Shown here: one piece after another, positions 53,241 to 61,800 of the stretch
Layout of the letters: every line of letters begins with the position of its first letter
How positions within the stretch are numbered: position 1 is the stretch's first letter
Source: Chromatiales bacterium
GTDB lineage: Bacteria > Pseudomonadota > Gammaproteobacteria > Chromatiales > Chromatiaceae
Assembly (NCBI GenBank): GCA_030145425.1
Contig: JAQYVO010000199.1
Location: 1-64,000, forward strand
Reading direction: 5' to 3'
Length of the DNA: 64,000 bases
Translations under genes and position numbers: made by a program
The notes under the pieces: generated by a model
What the model was told of the DNA's origin: nothing
The model's database searches: none
What the model saw: only the letters and a program-made list of their open reading frames with translations

Positions 53241-54122
53241 TTAATCGTACAAATGCTCTGCCCAGCGGCCATCCAGGTAGATTTGCCTTTTCAGTCGCAT
53301 CCAGTTCTCCTCTGACCCGGCTATATGCGAGAGTGCAGTATCCAGTACTTTGGACTGCACCCTCATTCCTGCGACATATACATGGGTTTTCGGATCCTGT
53401 ATCAATTCCCAGACCTCGGCGGCATTCTCCTCGAGTTTGTTACCCAGGGCCGAAGGGTCATCGAATGCGGGTCGTGAACTCAGTGCCTCAAAGGCCTTGA
53501 AGGTTGCCGCATCGTAGTAGTGGCTGAAGTCATCCTTGATATCGTTCATGTAGAGCAGTTCCAGCCCACTCTTGGCACCGTAGAAAAGACGAACCTTACC
53601 CTTCCAGTCCTCCTCTTCCTCATAGATGTGCTTGATGAAGGCACGAAACGGGGCGATCCCCGTACCGGTACCCACCATCAGCATATTTGCCGAGTTGTCC
53701 CTGGGCACAACGAAATGTCGCCCGTAGGGTCCAGTGATTTGGATCTCGTCTCCGGCCCCGGCGTCGCACAGGTAGTTGGAACACTTGCCGGGATACCGTT
53801 CTCCGCTGACCTCATCGATGTAGAAACAGCGTCGTACACAGATGGCGATCTCCGTACGGTGTCCCTCTTCACCCTTCCTGGTGCTGGCGATGGAATACAG
53901 ACGCATGTGATGATCGTTGCCAAAATCGTAAGGCGGCGGAGCCAGGACACCGATACTCTGACCCTCCACATAGACAAACGATGGCGCCGGGATGTCCAGG
54001 ACGACCTGGTGGACATCAGCTTCGGCACTTTCACTCGTGATACGGTCGGTACTCACGACCCTTGCCCGAAAGGGTCTGCTGATGTCGTAGTCTTTTGGCT
54101 GAATGAAAAATTCGTCTACCAT
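53241..54122 (-). CDS. Plant-type ferredoxin-NADP(+) reductase
   Basis: FAD enzyme of 293 aa exchanging electrons between NADP(H) and ferredoxin or flavodoxin. FAD motifs are RLYSIAST and KCSNYLCD. The nucleotide-binding motif is GTGTGIAPFRAFI and a late VYVAGMR strand precedes the C-terminus, which ends in W-x3-LYD rather than a terminal Tyr. Membrane segments are absent, so it is cytoplasmic or peripherally bound. It follows the NqrM-like gene by 72 bases and appears to belong to the rnf operon. It thereby couples the ferredoxin pool, used by PFOR and Rnf, to NADPH. Confidence 0.9.
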   Translation of the reverse strand: MVDEFFIQPKDYDISRPFRARVVSTDRITSESAEADVHQVVLDIPAPSFVYVEGQSIGVLAPPPYDFGNDHHMRLYSIASTRKGEEGHRTEIAICVRRCFYIDEVSGERYPGKCSNYLCDAGAGDEIQITGPYGRHFVVPRDNSANMLMVGTGTGIAPFRAFIKHIYEEEEDWKGKVRLFYGAKSGLELLYMNDIKDDFSHYYDAATFKAFEALSSRPAFDDPSALGNKLEENAAEVWELIQDPKTHVYVAGMRVQSKVLDTALSHIAGSEENWMRLKRQIYLDGRWAEHLYD

Positions 54123-54194
54123 GATTCAAACCCCACTTGTCCCGGACAATAACTGTAAAACTGTACGAGGCCGATTACACTCACAACCCGCACC

Positions 54195-54386
54195 CTAATT
54201 TTCACATCGGTTTCCTTCCGAATCCGTACTGCATTTTCCGCTGCAGGCGCCGCAGCCGCCGGCCTTCTCCTTATAAGGACCGAACTCCGGGTGTCGGGCT
54301 GCGAACCGGCGTGACAGATGCTGAACCCATACCCACCCCAGCAGTACTGAAAATATGACGCTGACCGCGAGCAGATATGTACCCAT
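54195..54386 (-). CDS. Small cysteine-rich membrane protein, NqrM-like
   Basis: A 63-aa protein reading MGTYLLAVSVIFSVLLGWVW..., one transmembrane helix (about residues 3-20). A basic stretch (SRRFAARHPEFGPYKEK) precedes a C-terminal cluster GGCGACSGKC plus a last Cys three residues from the end. Its ATG overlaps the rnfA stop (TGATG), so it is translationally coupled to rnfA. A longer frame through the same bases (54195-54890) runs antiparallel-phase to rnfA and is spurious. The helix-plus-four-Cys plan resembles NqrM, the iron-delivery factor for the NqrD/NqrE cluster. RnfA and RnfE are the NqrE/NqrD homologues. Homology is my inference from layout. Confidence 0.75.
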   Translation of the reverse strand: MGTYLLAVSVIFSVLLGWVWVQHLSRRFAARHPEFGPYKEKAGGCGACSGKCSTDSEGNRCEN

Positions 54387-54970
54387 CAGTGCCCCCCCAG
54401 CCCTGCAAAACCCATGAAGGTGAGGGACAGGATACCCGCGAGCATAAAGCTGATTGCCGATCCCCGACTGATCGAGGGCACATCTGCCAGATCCAGTTTT
54501 ACCCGCAGCCCTGCCATAAGCATAAGGGCCAGAGTAAACCCCGCACCCGCGCCCGCACTGTAGACCAGGCATTGCAGGAAATCGTACTCCTTGAAGGTCT
54601 GAAACAGGGCCAACCCGAGGATAGCGCAGTTGGTGGTGATCAAAGGCAGAAAGATACCCAGCGCCCTGAAAAGTTCCGGACTGACCTTCTTTATCGTGAT
54701 CTCCACCAACTGAACCGCGGAGGCAATCACGGCGATATAGCAGATGAGCCGGAGAAACTCCAGGTTGAACTCCACCAGCAGCATATTGACACCGTAGGCG
54801 CAGAGAGAACTGACGAGCATCACGAACATGGTGGCCAACCCCATGTTCCAGGCGGTATCGAGTTTCGCCGACACACCGAGAAACGGACAAAGACCGAGGA
54901 AGAACGCGAGCACGAAATTGTTGATGATAAACGCGTTGAGGAAAATGAAAGTGAGATCATCCGGTTGCAC
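54386..54970 (-). CDS. rnfA: Rnf electron transport complex subunit RnfA
   Basis: Integral membrane subunit of 194 aa with six helices. Its two cluster-ligand cysteines sit in FFLGLCPFLGVS (about residue 27) and LPLITTNCAILGLALF (about residue 109). These pair with those of RnfE to hold an intramembrane [2Fe-2S] cluster. It overlaps rnfE upstream by 14 bases and the NqrM-like gene downstream. Confidence 0.95.
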   Translation of the reverse strand: MQPDDLTFIFLNAFIINNFVLAFFLGLCPFLGVSAKLDTAWNMGLATMFVMLVSSLCAYGVNMLLVEFNLEFLRLICYIAVIASAVQLVEITIKKVSPELFRALGIFLPLITTNCAILGLALFQTFKEYDFLQCLVYSAGAGAGFTLALMLMAGLRVKLDLADVPSISRGSAISFMLAGILSLTFMGFAGLGGH

Positions 54971-55619
54971 GGGCAGTCTCCTCCTGTTTCAGAATCTTCC
55001 GCTGCTTCCGTTCCTTCAACCACGAGAACAGCAGCAGCCAGGCTCCGATGACAAAAAACCCTCCCGGCGGCAGCACCATGACCACCCAGGGCTGAAAGGA
55101 CTCACCGAACAACGAATACCCAAGAATGGTCCCGCTGCCCAATACCTCTCTCACCGTACCCAGGCAAAGCAGGGCAAAGGTAAAACCTATGCCAATCCCG
55201 AAAGCATTGACTACGGACTTGGTGACCCGGTTCTTGGAGGCATAACTCTCGGCACGTCCGAGAATCACGCAATTGGCCACTATCAGCTGGATAAAGGCCC
55301 CGAGTGCGTTGTACAGCTCGAGGCTAATGGCATGAATCGCATAATCGACAATGGTGACAAAGGTGGCAATAATGACGATATAGGATGCAATACGCACCTG
55401 CTTGGGAATGACGCTGCGCAACAGAGACACCAGCGCGCTGGAACATACGAGTACGAAGAGAGTTGCCAGGCCCATGCCTATGGCATTCATGGTGGTGTTG
55501 GTAACCGCGAGCGCCGGACAGAGACCGAGCAGCATGACGAATACCGGATTCTCTTTCCAGATACCCCGCAAAAAGGTATCCATGGTGATAGGTGTGGGTT
55601 TATGGTGTAGATCAGCCAT
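54957..55619 (-). CDS. rnfE: Rnf electron transport complex subunit RnfE
   Basis: Six-helix membrane subunit of 220 aa, homologous to RnfA and NqrD. Conserved Cys in VMLLGLCPALAVTNT (about residue 33) and IQLIVANCVILGRAES (about residue 113) complete the cluster site. A GSGTILGYSLFGESFQPWVVMVLPPGGFF periplasmic loop precedes the last helix. Its start shares a base with the rnfG stop. Confidence 0.95.
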   Translation of the reverse strand: MADLHHKPTPITMDTFLRGIWKENPVFVMLLGLCPALAVTNTTMNAIGMGLATLFVLVCSSALVSLLRSVIPKQVRIASYIVIIATFVTIVDYAIHAISLELYNALGAFIQLIVANCVILGRAESYASKNRVTKSVVNAFGIGIGFTFALLCLGTVREVLGSGTILGYSLFGESFQPWVVMVLPPGGFFVIGAWLLLFSWLKERKQRKILKQEETARATG

Positions 55620-56323
55620 CAGTTGTTCACCTTGAGAACATGCAGGTGACGTGCGATCAGCGGCAGCATCTTCTGAGCACTCTCATTGAGTCCCCTGCTG
55701 ATCGCCCTGGAAGTGATGGTGGCACCGGATATGGCGTCGACCTGCCAGATTCCCGTCTTGGTTCCGTGTTTAACGGTTTCAACAGCATGAGCCAGCCGGC
55801 TTTGGTCTTCAGCCAGCTGAACGGACAGTGCATCGAAGTTGGCCATGAACTGTCTGTTGCCCTCGAGCGTGTTTTTGTCACCCATACCGGGCGTATCGGT
55901 ACTCTTCATAATGACCAGACCCACGATGCACTCGCATTTCGGGTCATAGCCGTACAGTGTGCGCACCACATCCTGGTACCCCTGAGCTGCGGCCTGCAGG
56001 GCGATTCCCATCAGCATTCCCGAGTCATCGTATACCGCGAACAGGTTGGCCTCACCCGTACCCGTCTCTTCATCCAGACGCACCAGCCCATCTTCGCTCA
56101 ATGCGAAGCTGACACGGGTTGCCGTTGCCTGAACGACCCCGGGGATAACCTGGAATACCGCCTGCTCCAGCGCCAGTCTCTCTTTCTCCTTGATAATGGG
56201 TTCGGTGTACCTGGCAACGAGCACCACGAGAAGCCCTGAGATCATGGCGATGAGCCCCAGTGTTCGAATCATGGAGAGACTCGAGGGCATCGGTGGGCTC
56301 TGGGATTGCACGTCGCCGCTCAT
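55619..56323 (-). CDS. rnfG: Rnf electron transport complex subunit RnfG
   Basis: Periplasmic flavoprotein of 234 aa with one N-terminal membrane anchor (about residues 17-40). The C-terminal FMN-binding domain has the covalent flavin motif DAISGATITSRA, with FMN attached to the second Thr of SGATIT by ApbE (about residue 205). GDKNTLEGNRQFMANFDAL is typical. ApbE itself is not in the window. Overlaps rnfD by 4 bases. Confidence 0.94.
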   Translation of the reverse strand: MSGDVQSQSPPMPSSLSMIRTLGLIAMISGLLVVLVARYTEPIIKEKERLALEQAVFQVIPGVVQATATRVSFALSEDGLVRLDEETGTGEANLFAVYDDSGMLMGIALQAAAQGYQDVVRTLYGYDPKCECIVGLVIMKSTDTPGMGDKNTLEGNRQFMANFDALSVQLAEDQSRLAHAVETVKHGTKTGIWQVDAISGATITSRAISRGLNESAQKMLPLIARHLHVLKVNN

Positions 56324-57393
56324 GGTTTTGTCGCCTTCTTACGGCCGGTGCCGTAAACCCTGGGCTGGGTGAATGCACCAATGAGCGGAGAGGCCGCGTT
56401 GCCGAACAGTATGGCATACATGACACCTTCGGGAAGCCCGCCGAAGAGGCGGATAATGACAGTCAGAAAACCGATGAGAATCCCGTATATCCATACCCCC
56501 CTCGGGGTCGTCGGTGACGCTACCATGTCGGATGCCATGAACAAGGCACCCAGCATCAATCCGCCGGAAAGCAGGGTGAACAGCGGTGTGGGATATGCAC
56601 CGGCATCCACCAGGTAAAAGCCGCCCGACGTGACAAAAGCCCCCAGCAACATCGCCGCTGGGATATGCCAGTCCATCATGCGGCGAACAGCCAGATAGGC
56701 GCCACAGACCAGTATGAGCAGGGCCGACGTCTCACCGGCAGAACCGGCGGTCATACCAAAAAAGAGATCTGCGTTTTGGGTCGTGACATGTTCCAGATTG
56801 CCATCCCCGAACTTCTGCAGTGCCAGCGGTGTGGCCCCTGTATAACCGTCCACCGCAATGCGCTCCACCCACCCCGCAACCGACTTCGGCACAACAAATG
56901 GGAGTGTCAATGTCGAAGGGATGAACTCGGTGAAACGACCCGGGGCGAAGGCAGGTGTCCAGGTTGTAATGGCCACGGGAAACGCGGCCTGCACAAAGGC
57001 CCTGCCAACCAGGGCGGGATTGAATACATTGAAGCCGATACCCCCGAACATGACCTTGGTCAGGGCGATGGCCACGAAACCTGCCACCACGGCCATCCAA
57101 AGAGGGAATCCCGGCGGCAGGGTGAGTGCGAGCAGGAGCCCTGTGATTACCGCGCTGAAGTCGCCTATCGTGGTCGGCTTGTCCGACAACCGGCAGAACA
57201 GGTGTTCCGTGCAGATACAGGCCAGTGTGGTTGCCAGTATCAATGCCAAAGCACTGAGCCCGAACTGATAGACCGCGAACCCGCAGATGGGAAGCAGTGC
57301 GTACACGACGTTACGCATGATCTGATCCACACTCGGTGCCTTCCGGAGATGGGGTGCACCCCTCAGCTCTATTATGGGTGTCCTATTGTTCAT
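56320..57393 (-). CDS. rnfD: Rnf electron transport complex subunit RnfD
   Basis: Polytopic membrane flavoprotein of 357 aa, with about nine helices. The covalent FMN motif DGYTGATPLALQ (about residue 190) is intact. SAVITGLLLALTLPPGFPLWM and GIGFNVFNPALVGRAFVQAAFP are the conserved NqrB/RnfD helices. It is the main candidate for the ion pathway. It starts 28 bases after rnfC. Confidence 0.95.
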   Translation of the reverse strand: MNNRTPIIELRGAPHLRKAPSVDQIMRNVVYALLPICGFAVYQFGLSALALILATTLACICTEHLFCRLSDKPTTIGDFSAVITGLLLALTLPPGFPLWMAVVAGFVAIALTKVMFGGIGFNVFNPALVGRAFVQAAFPVAITTWTPAFAPGRFTEFIPSTLTLPFVVPKSVAGWVERIAVDGYTGATPLALQKFGDGNLEHVTTQNADLFFGMTAGSAGETSALLILVCGAYLAVRRMMDWHIPAAMLLGAFVTSGGFYLVDAGAYPTPLFTLLSGGLMLGALFMASDMVASPTTPRGVWIYGILIGFLTVIIRLFGGLPEGVMYAILFGNAASPLIGAFTQPRVYGTGRKKATKP

Positions 57394-57421
57394 CGAGCCG
57401 GCAGGAAACTTCTAGTACGCA

Positions 57422-58780
57422 TCAGGCTGCCCGTTCCCGGTTCTCGCGGTTGATCGCTTTGGCTATTCGGAAATACTGCACCAGCGGAATCCCGGAAGGG
57501 CAGACATATGTACAACAGCCGCACTCGAAACAATCATTGAGGTGATATTTTTCCTCCATGGTTTCGTATTGGCGCTTCGCCGCGAGCATTCCCAGTTCCG
57601 ATGGATTGAGATGAATGGGACAGGCTTGCACACAGTACGCGCATCTGATGCAGGGCCATGTTTTCTTTGGGATCTGCTTCGATATCCCCTCTTCGGTCAG
57701 AATCAGGATCCCCGATACGCCCTTGGTTACCGGCACGTCCAGAGATGCCACGGAGGAACCCATCATTGGCCCACCCACAATCAGCTGCCTGGCATCACCC
57801 TGAAAACCAAGCTGGTCCAGCACAAAGCGCAGGGGCGTACCCAAAGCCACCAGATAATTGCCGGGTTTCTCGATACCCGGTCCGGATATGGTCACCACCC
57901 GTTCGATCAACCCGTGTCCCTGAGGCAACAGGGCTCCGAGCTGTGCCAGAGTGGCCACGTTAAACACGCTTACACCCACGGATGAGGGGTAACCGCCGCT
58001 TGGAACCTCTTTGCCGATCAGGGCCTTGATCATCATCTTCTCGGCACCCTGCGGATACTTGGTTTCCATCACGCCGACGGTTACGCTGCCGTCCGCCGGG
58101 CAGGCATTGCGCAAGGCTTTGATGGCATCCGGTTTGTTGTCTTCAATGCCGATAATGGCCTTCTCGGCACCCGTGGCCTTCATGGCCACCTGGATCCCCG
58201 CAAACAGATCCATGGAATACTCCAGCATTACCCGATGATCCGTGGTCAGATAAGGCTCACATTCACAGCCATTGACCATTACCGTATGGACCTTATGATC
58301 CTCGGGAACGGTCATCTTCACATGGGTTGGGAAACTTGCCCCGCCCAGACCGACCATACCGGTCTCTTTTACCGCATCGATTACTGCTGCCGGAGACATC
58401 TCGGAGGTATCCTGGGGGGAATCGTAGAGCACCTCCTGACTAACTCCCGCGTGCAGTTTCAGCACAATGGCCGGTACCCTGGGCCCACGTGCCGTGCGCG
58501 TCAGACCGATGCTCTTGATAATACCCGTGGCCGGTGCGTGCAAAGGTACTGACATAAACCCGTCCGCCCGGGCCACCACTTCTCCCCTCACAACTTCCTG
58601 ACCTTCATGAACGATGGGGATCGAGGGTGCACCAAAATGCTGGGAAAGCGGCAGTATCATCTCCGGCGCGAAGTACAGTCGACGGATCGCCTTGGAGCCC
58701 GTAACCGCCTTGTACTCCGGCGGATGAATACCATGGGAAAAGGTCGCTTTCCCAAGTCCGAGTAACTGCTTCAGGCCCAT
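57422..58780 (-). CDS. rnfC: Rnf electron transport complex subunit RnfC
   Basis: Membrane-associated NAD(H)-facing subunit of 452 aa. The N-terminus has the barrel-sandwich part (GIHPPEYKAVTGSKAI). The NADH/FMN motif MVGLGGASFPTHVK lies at about residue 140. Two [4Fe-4S] motifs lie at about residues 375-390 (CIRCAYCVQACPIHL) and 415-430 (CFECGCCTYVCPSGI). The length is at the short end; the long Ala/Lys-rich C-terminal tail of gamma-proteobacterial RsxC is absent. First rnf gene, 43 bases after the PFOR stop. Confidence 0.95.
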   Translation of the reverse strand: MGLKQLLGLGKATFSHGIHPPEYKAVTGSKAIRRLYFAPEMILPLSQHFGAPSIPIVHEGQEVVRGEVVARADGFMSVPLHAPATGIIKSIGLTRTARGPRVPAIVLKLHAGVSQEVLYDSPQDTSEMSPAAVIDAVKETGMVGLGGASFPTHVKMTVPEDHKVHTVMVNGCECEPYLTTDHRVMLEYSMDLFAGIQVAMKATGAEKAIIGIEDNKPDAIKALRNACPADGSVTVGVMETKYPQGAEKMMIKALIGKEVPSGGYPSSVGVSVFNVATLAQLGALLPQGHGLIERVVTISGPGIEKPGNYLVALGTPLRFVLDQLGFQGDARQLIVGGPMMGSSVASLDVPVTKGVSGILILTEEGISKQIPKKTWPCIRCAYCVQACPIHLNPSELGMLAAKRQYETMEEKYHLNDCFECGCCTYVCPSGIPLVQYFRIAKAINRENRERAA

Positions 58781-58823
58781 AGGAGGTTGTCTCTTGTCTA
58801 TCCGATGCTTTCGCGCAACAAGC

Positions 58824-61800
58824 CTACTGATATTTCTCGGCGCGCTTGACGAGCTTATCGAGCCCCTTCTCGCCGGGGTTCCAGGGCGTTCCGGGATGAA
58901 TGCAGTCGGCGGTGCATTTTTCCGCGGAACGCACGATATCCTTGAAGGAACCTGCCTTCGGATTGGTTACGATCGCCTTTTTCTCATCGTTGTAGATGAA
59001 CATCTTGGGATTGATCTCGATGCATTCGTCACAGGCGGTACACTGTGGCGTGTCGATCCATACTGATTCATAGTCCACATCCGCCACTGCCGCCGGTTGC
59101 ATTCCCCCATTACCCTTGGAAGCCGGGGTATCCGACATGCCCGTGGGTGTCGCAGCCATCAGCGCCCCCAATTCGGTGCTGGCCGAGCCGCCTGTCACCA
59201 TGGAAAAAAGGCCGCTGGCCAGCTTCTGCGCCATATCCACCCGGACGTCCTGCGCAATCTGGTCCGGATCGATCTGTTCGAGCATTCCGGCCAATCCTTT
59301 TACCGTCCGCCAGTAGTCACGCCGCTCTTCGGTGGACTCTACCAACTCCGAAGAACAGATAACGCGCATCAGATGACTCTTCTTGTCCACGGCCCAGATA
59401 AAGGGATACATGCCTTCCCTATCCTCTTCCTCCAGGTCGATAAACTCCCCCAGGGGTAACATATTCTCGTTCCAGGTATCCCGCGGTGCCATGCGGAAAT
59501 GTTTTCGAAACCTGCCTTCGGTGAGTGCGAAATCGGCAAAGGTCGTGGGAAGTTCCATGGAACCCTCGGTGCCGTCCTCTTCTTCATAGTTCAATGTATG
59601 GTTGGGCCAGTCATCGTCCATGGCGGGATTGCCATCCAACGACAGACATTCCTCCCAGGTCTCCCCTGCATCAGGGTTGAATACCATGAGTGGATAAGCC
59701 CTTGATTCCACCGCAAGTCTGCTCTGCCTCTCGGAGGCATCGTCGGGTATCGCATGCTCGGGGGGACAAGGTGCATAGATGTTCCACAAAGCAGGCCGGC
59801 GGGAGTTGAGCCCATCGATATAGCTCTCGATGAGATGGGTATAATTACTGATGGCACCATTAACGGTAAAGGTGGTTCTATGGGCCATGCTGATCAGCGC
59901 CATCTCCTTGCGCGTCTCCTCCTTACCCCGCCAGACAGGCCCGTAGGGCGCCATATCGGAGACCTGACCTATAAAGCCGGAAGTGCAGGCCTGCCCACCG
60001 GTGTTGGAATAGACCTGGGTGTCCACCACAAGCACCTTGATGGGCATACCGGATGCCAGGGCACGGGAAAGGTTCTGAAAACCGATATCGTACATCGCCC
60101 CATCACCACCGACCGCCACCACCGGAGGACAGAGTTTAAACTCCTCATCGCTGAATTTGTTCCACTTGAAATACCGCAGATCCTTCTCGATACTTTCGTG
60201 ATCCAGCTTGCCTTCCAGCTCCATACCGGCCATTCGAATGGCCTTGAATCCATCGGCCATCTTTGCCATATGCCCCTCGAACAGCCCCATCGCGACTGAT
60301 GGAGCATCCTGGAACAGATGGCTCGACCAGGGGAACGGGTAAGGGTTGTATGGAAATGTGGAACCGTATACGGAAGTGCATCCCGTGGCATTGATAAAAC
60401 CGAGGTCCGCGCGCCCGCGCTTGGTTGTCCCTTCCGTATACTTCCACTTCAGGGTCCTGAGATTATCCAACAGGCGGGTGACCCATTTTATCCAATCGGC
60501 ATCCAGGGGTTCGCCGGCTGTACCCTCATCCAGAGAACCGGACAGTGTCGAGAGCGTCAGATTGAGATCCTGATGCTCTGCGACCGCTTTCTCGACGGCT
60601 GCCATGTTACCAAGATCCATGGTACCCGCCAGCTTCAAACGGATATGCTGTTCCAGACGCTCGATGAGTTCCGTGAGCGCTTCCAGGTGCTTCTTGATGC
60701 GGGACTGCATCAATGCCGTCACCGTCGAGGTGAACAGATGCAGCGAGGTTTTTTCTCCACACCCATTGCATGCGCCGTCCCCGCAGTCCATGGACCAGTA
60801 GGCCTTCTTGTCAAGCAGCATGGTCTCCAGGGCACCGATCTTTTCATCCATGTCATCGATACGGATGTAATCAGTTGAAGTGGTAGGCAGGTCCAGCCAG
60901 AACTCCCAGTCCTTGCGCAGCAGTTCTATTGCCGCCGGGGTCTGTTTCTCGATAACCAGTGCTTCATCATCACAGACGGCAACACACTCCATGCAGCCTT
61001 TGCAGGTATAGGGATTGATAGTGATTGAGAACAATCCGCCGCTGCCCTTGGCCTTCTTTTCCTTGTTCTGATAGTAGGGAGCCACCAGCGAGAACTTGAA
61101 ATCTCCGACAGCCTCTTTGAACCAGTCGAACTCCTGCTGCAATACCGGGATCTGGGTTTCCGTCAGTTCGGAATCCGCGATGGTTTCATTGATGGCCTGC
61201 TGCAACAGGGGCCTGGCATCCAGTATGTTCCCCTCAGCGGCATCGGCAACGCTGCGCAGTTTCTTATCCACCATGCGCACGGCGCGTCGCAGATGTTTGA
61301 CTTCCCTGCCCTTGCCTTCCACCCGCTGTATGGCTGTCTCGAACACCTCCGTGGCGGTATTCACCAGGCCCGGTATAGCGCTGTCCGGGCAAAGGGTAAA
61401 ACAGTCACTGCAGGCCGTGCACTTATCGGGCACCCATACCGGGTACTCGAAACGGATCATGGTCATATCCCGGTATACACCGGTGCTGGCCGGGATCAGG
61501 CTCAGTGCCGAAAAAGGATCCGCCAGATTCTCGTTGCCCTGCCCTTTCTGATAAAAATTTCCGGTCTGTTCCCAGAAACGATGCACATCGGTCTTGGGAT
61601 CGCTGCCCGCAGGAAGATTCTTGAGCATGATGGGCATACTGGGTGCCTTGCGTACCCCTTTACCGTTTTGATCAGTCTGCAACGGCTTCTCGGTAATCTC
61701 CTGAATCTGATCGAAGCCTCTGCGTACCACCCGGAGATTGTCCTCGACCACGCGAGCGCCCTTACTCCCGAATTTATCCTGAAGCTGGTCACGAATTGCC

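Noticed and set aside
54195-54890. 231-codon minus-strand frame overlapping rnfA
   Set aside because: Its first 168 codons are out-of-phase rnfA sequence. Only the last 63 codons, from the ATG at 54386, are a plausible gene.
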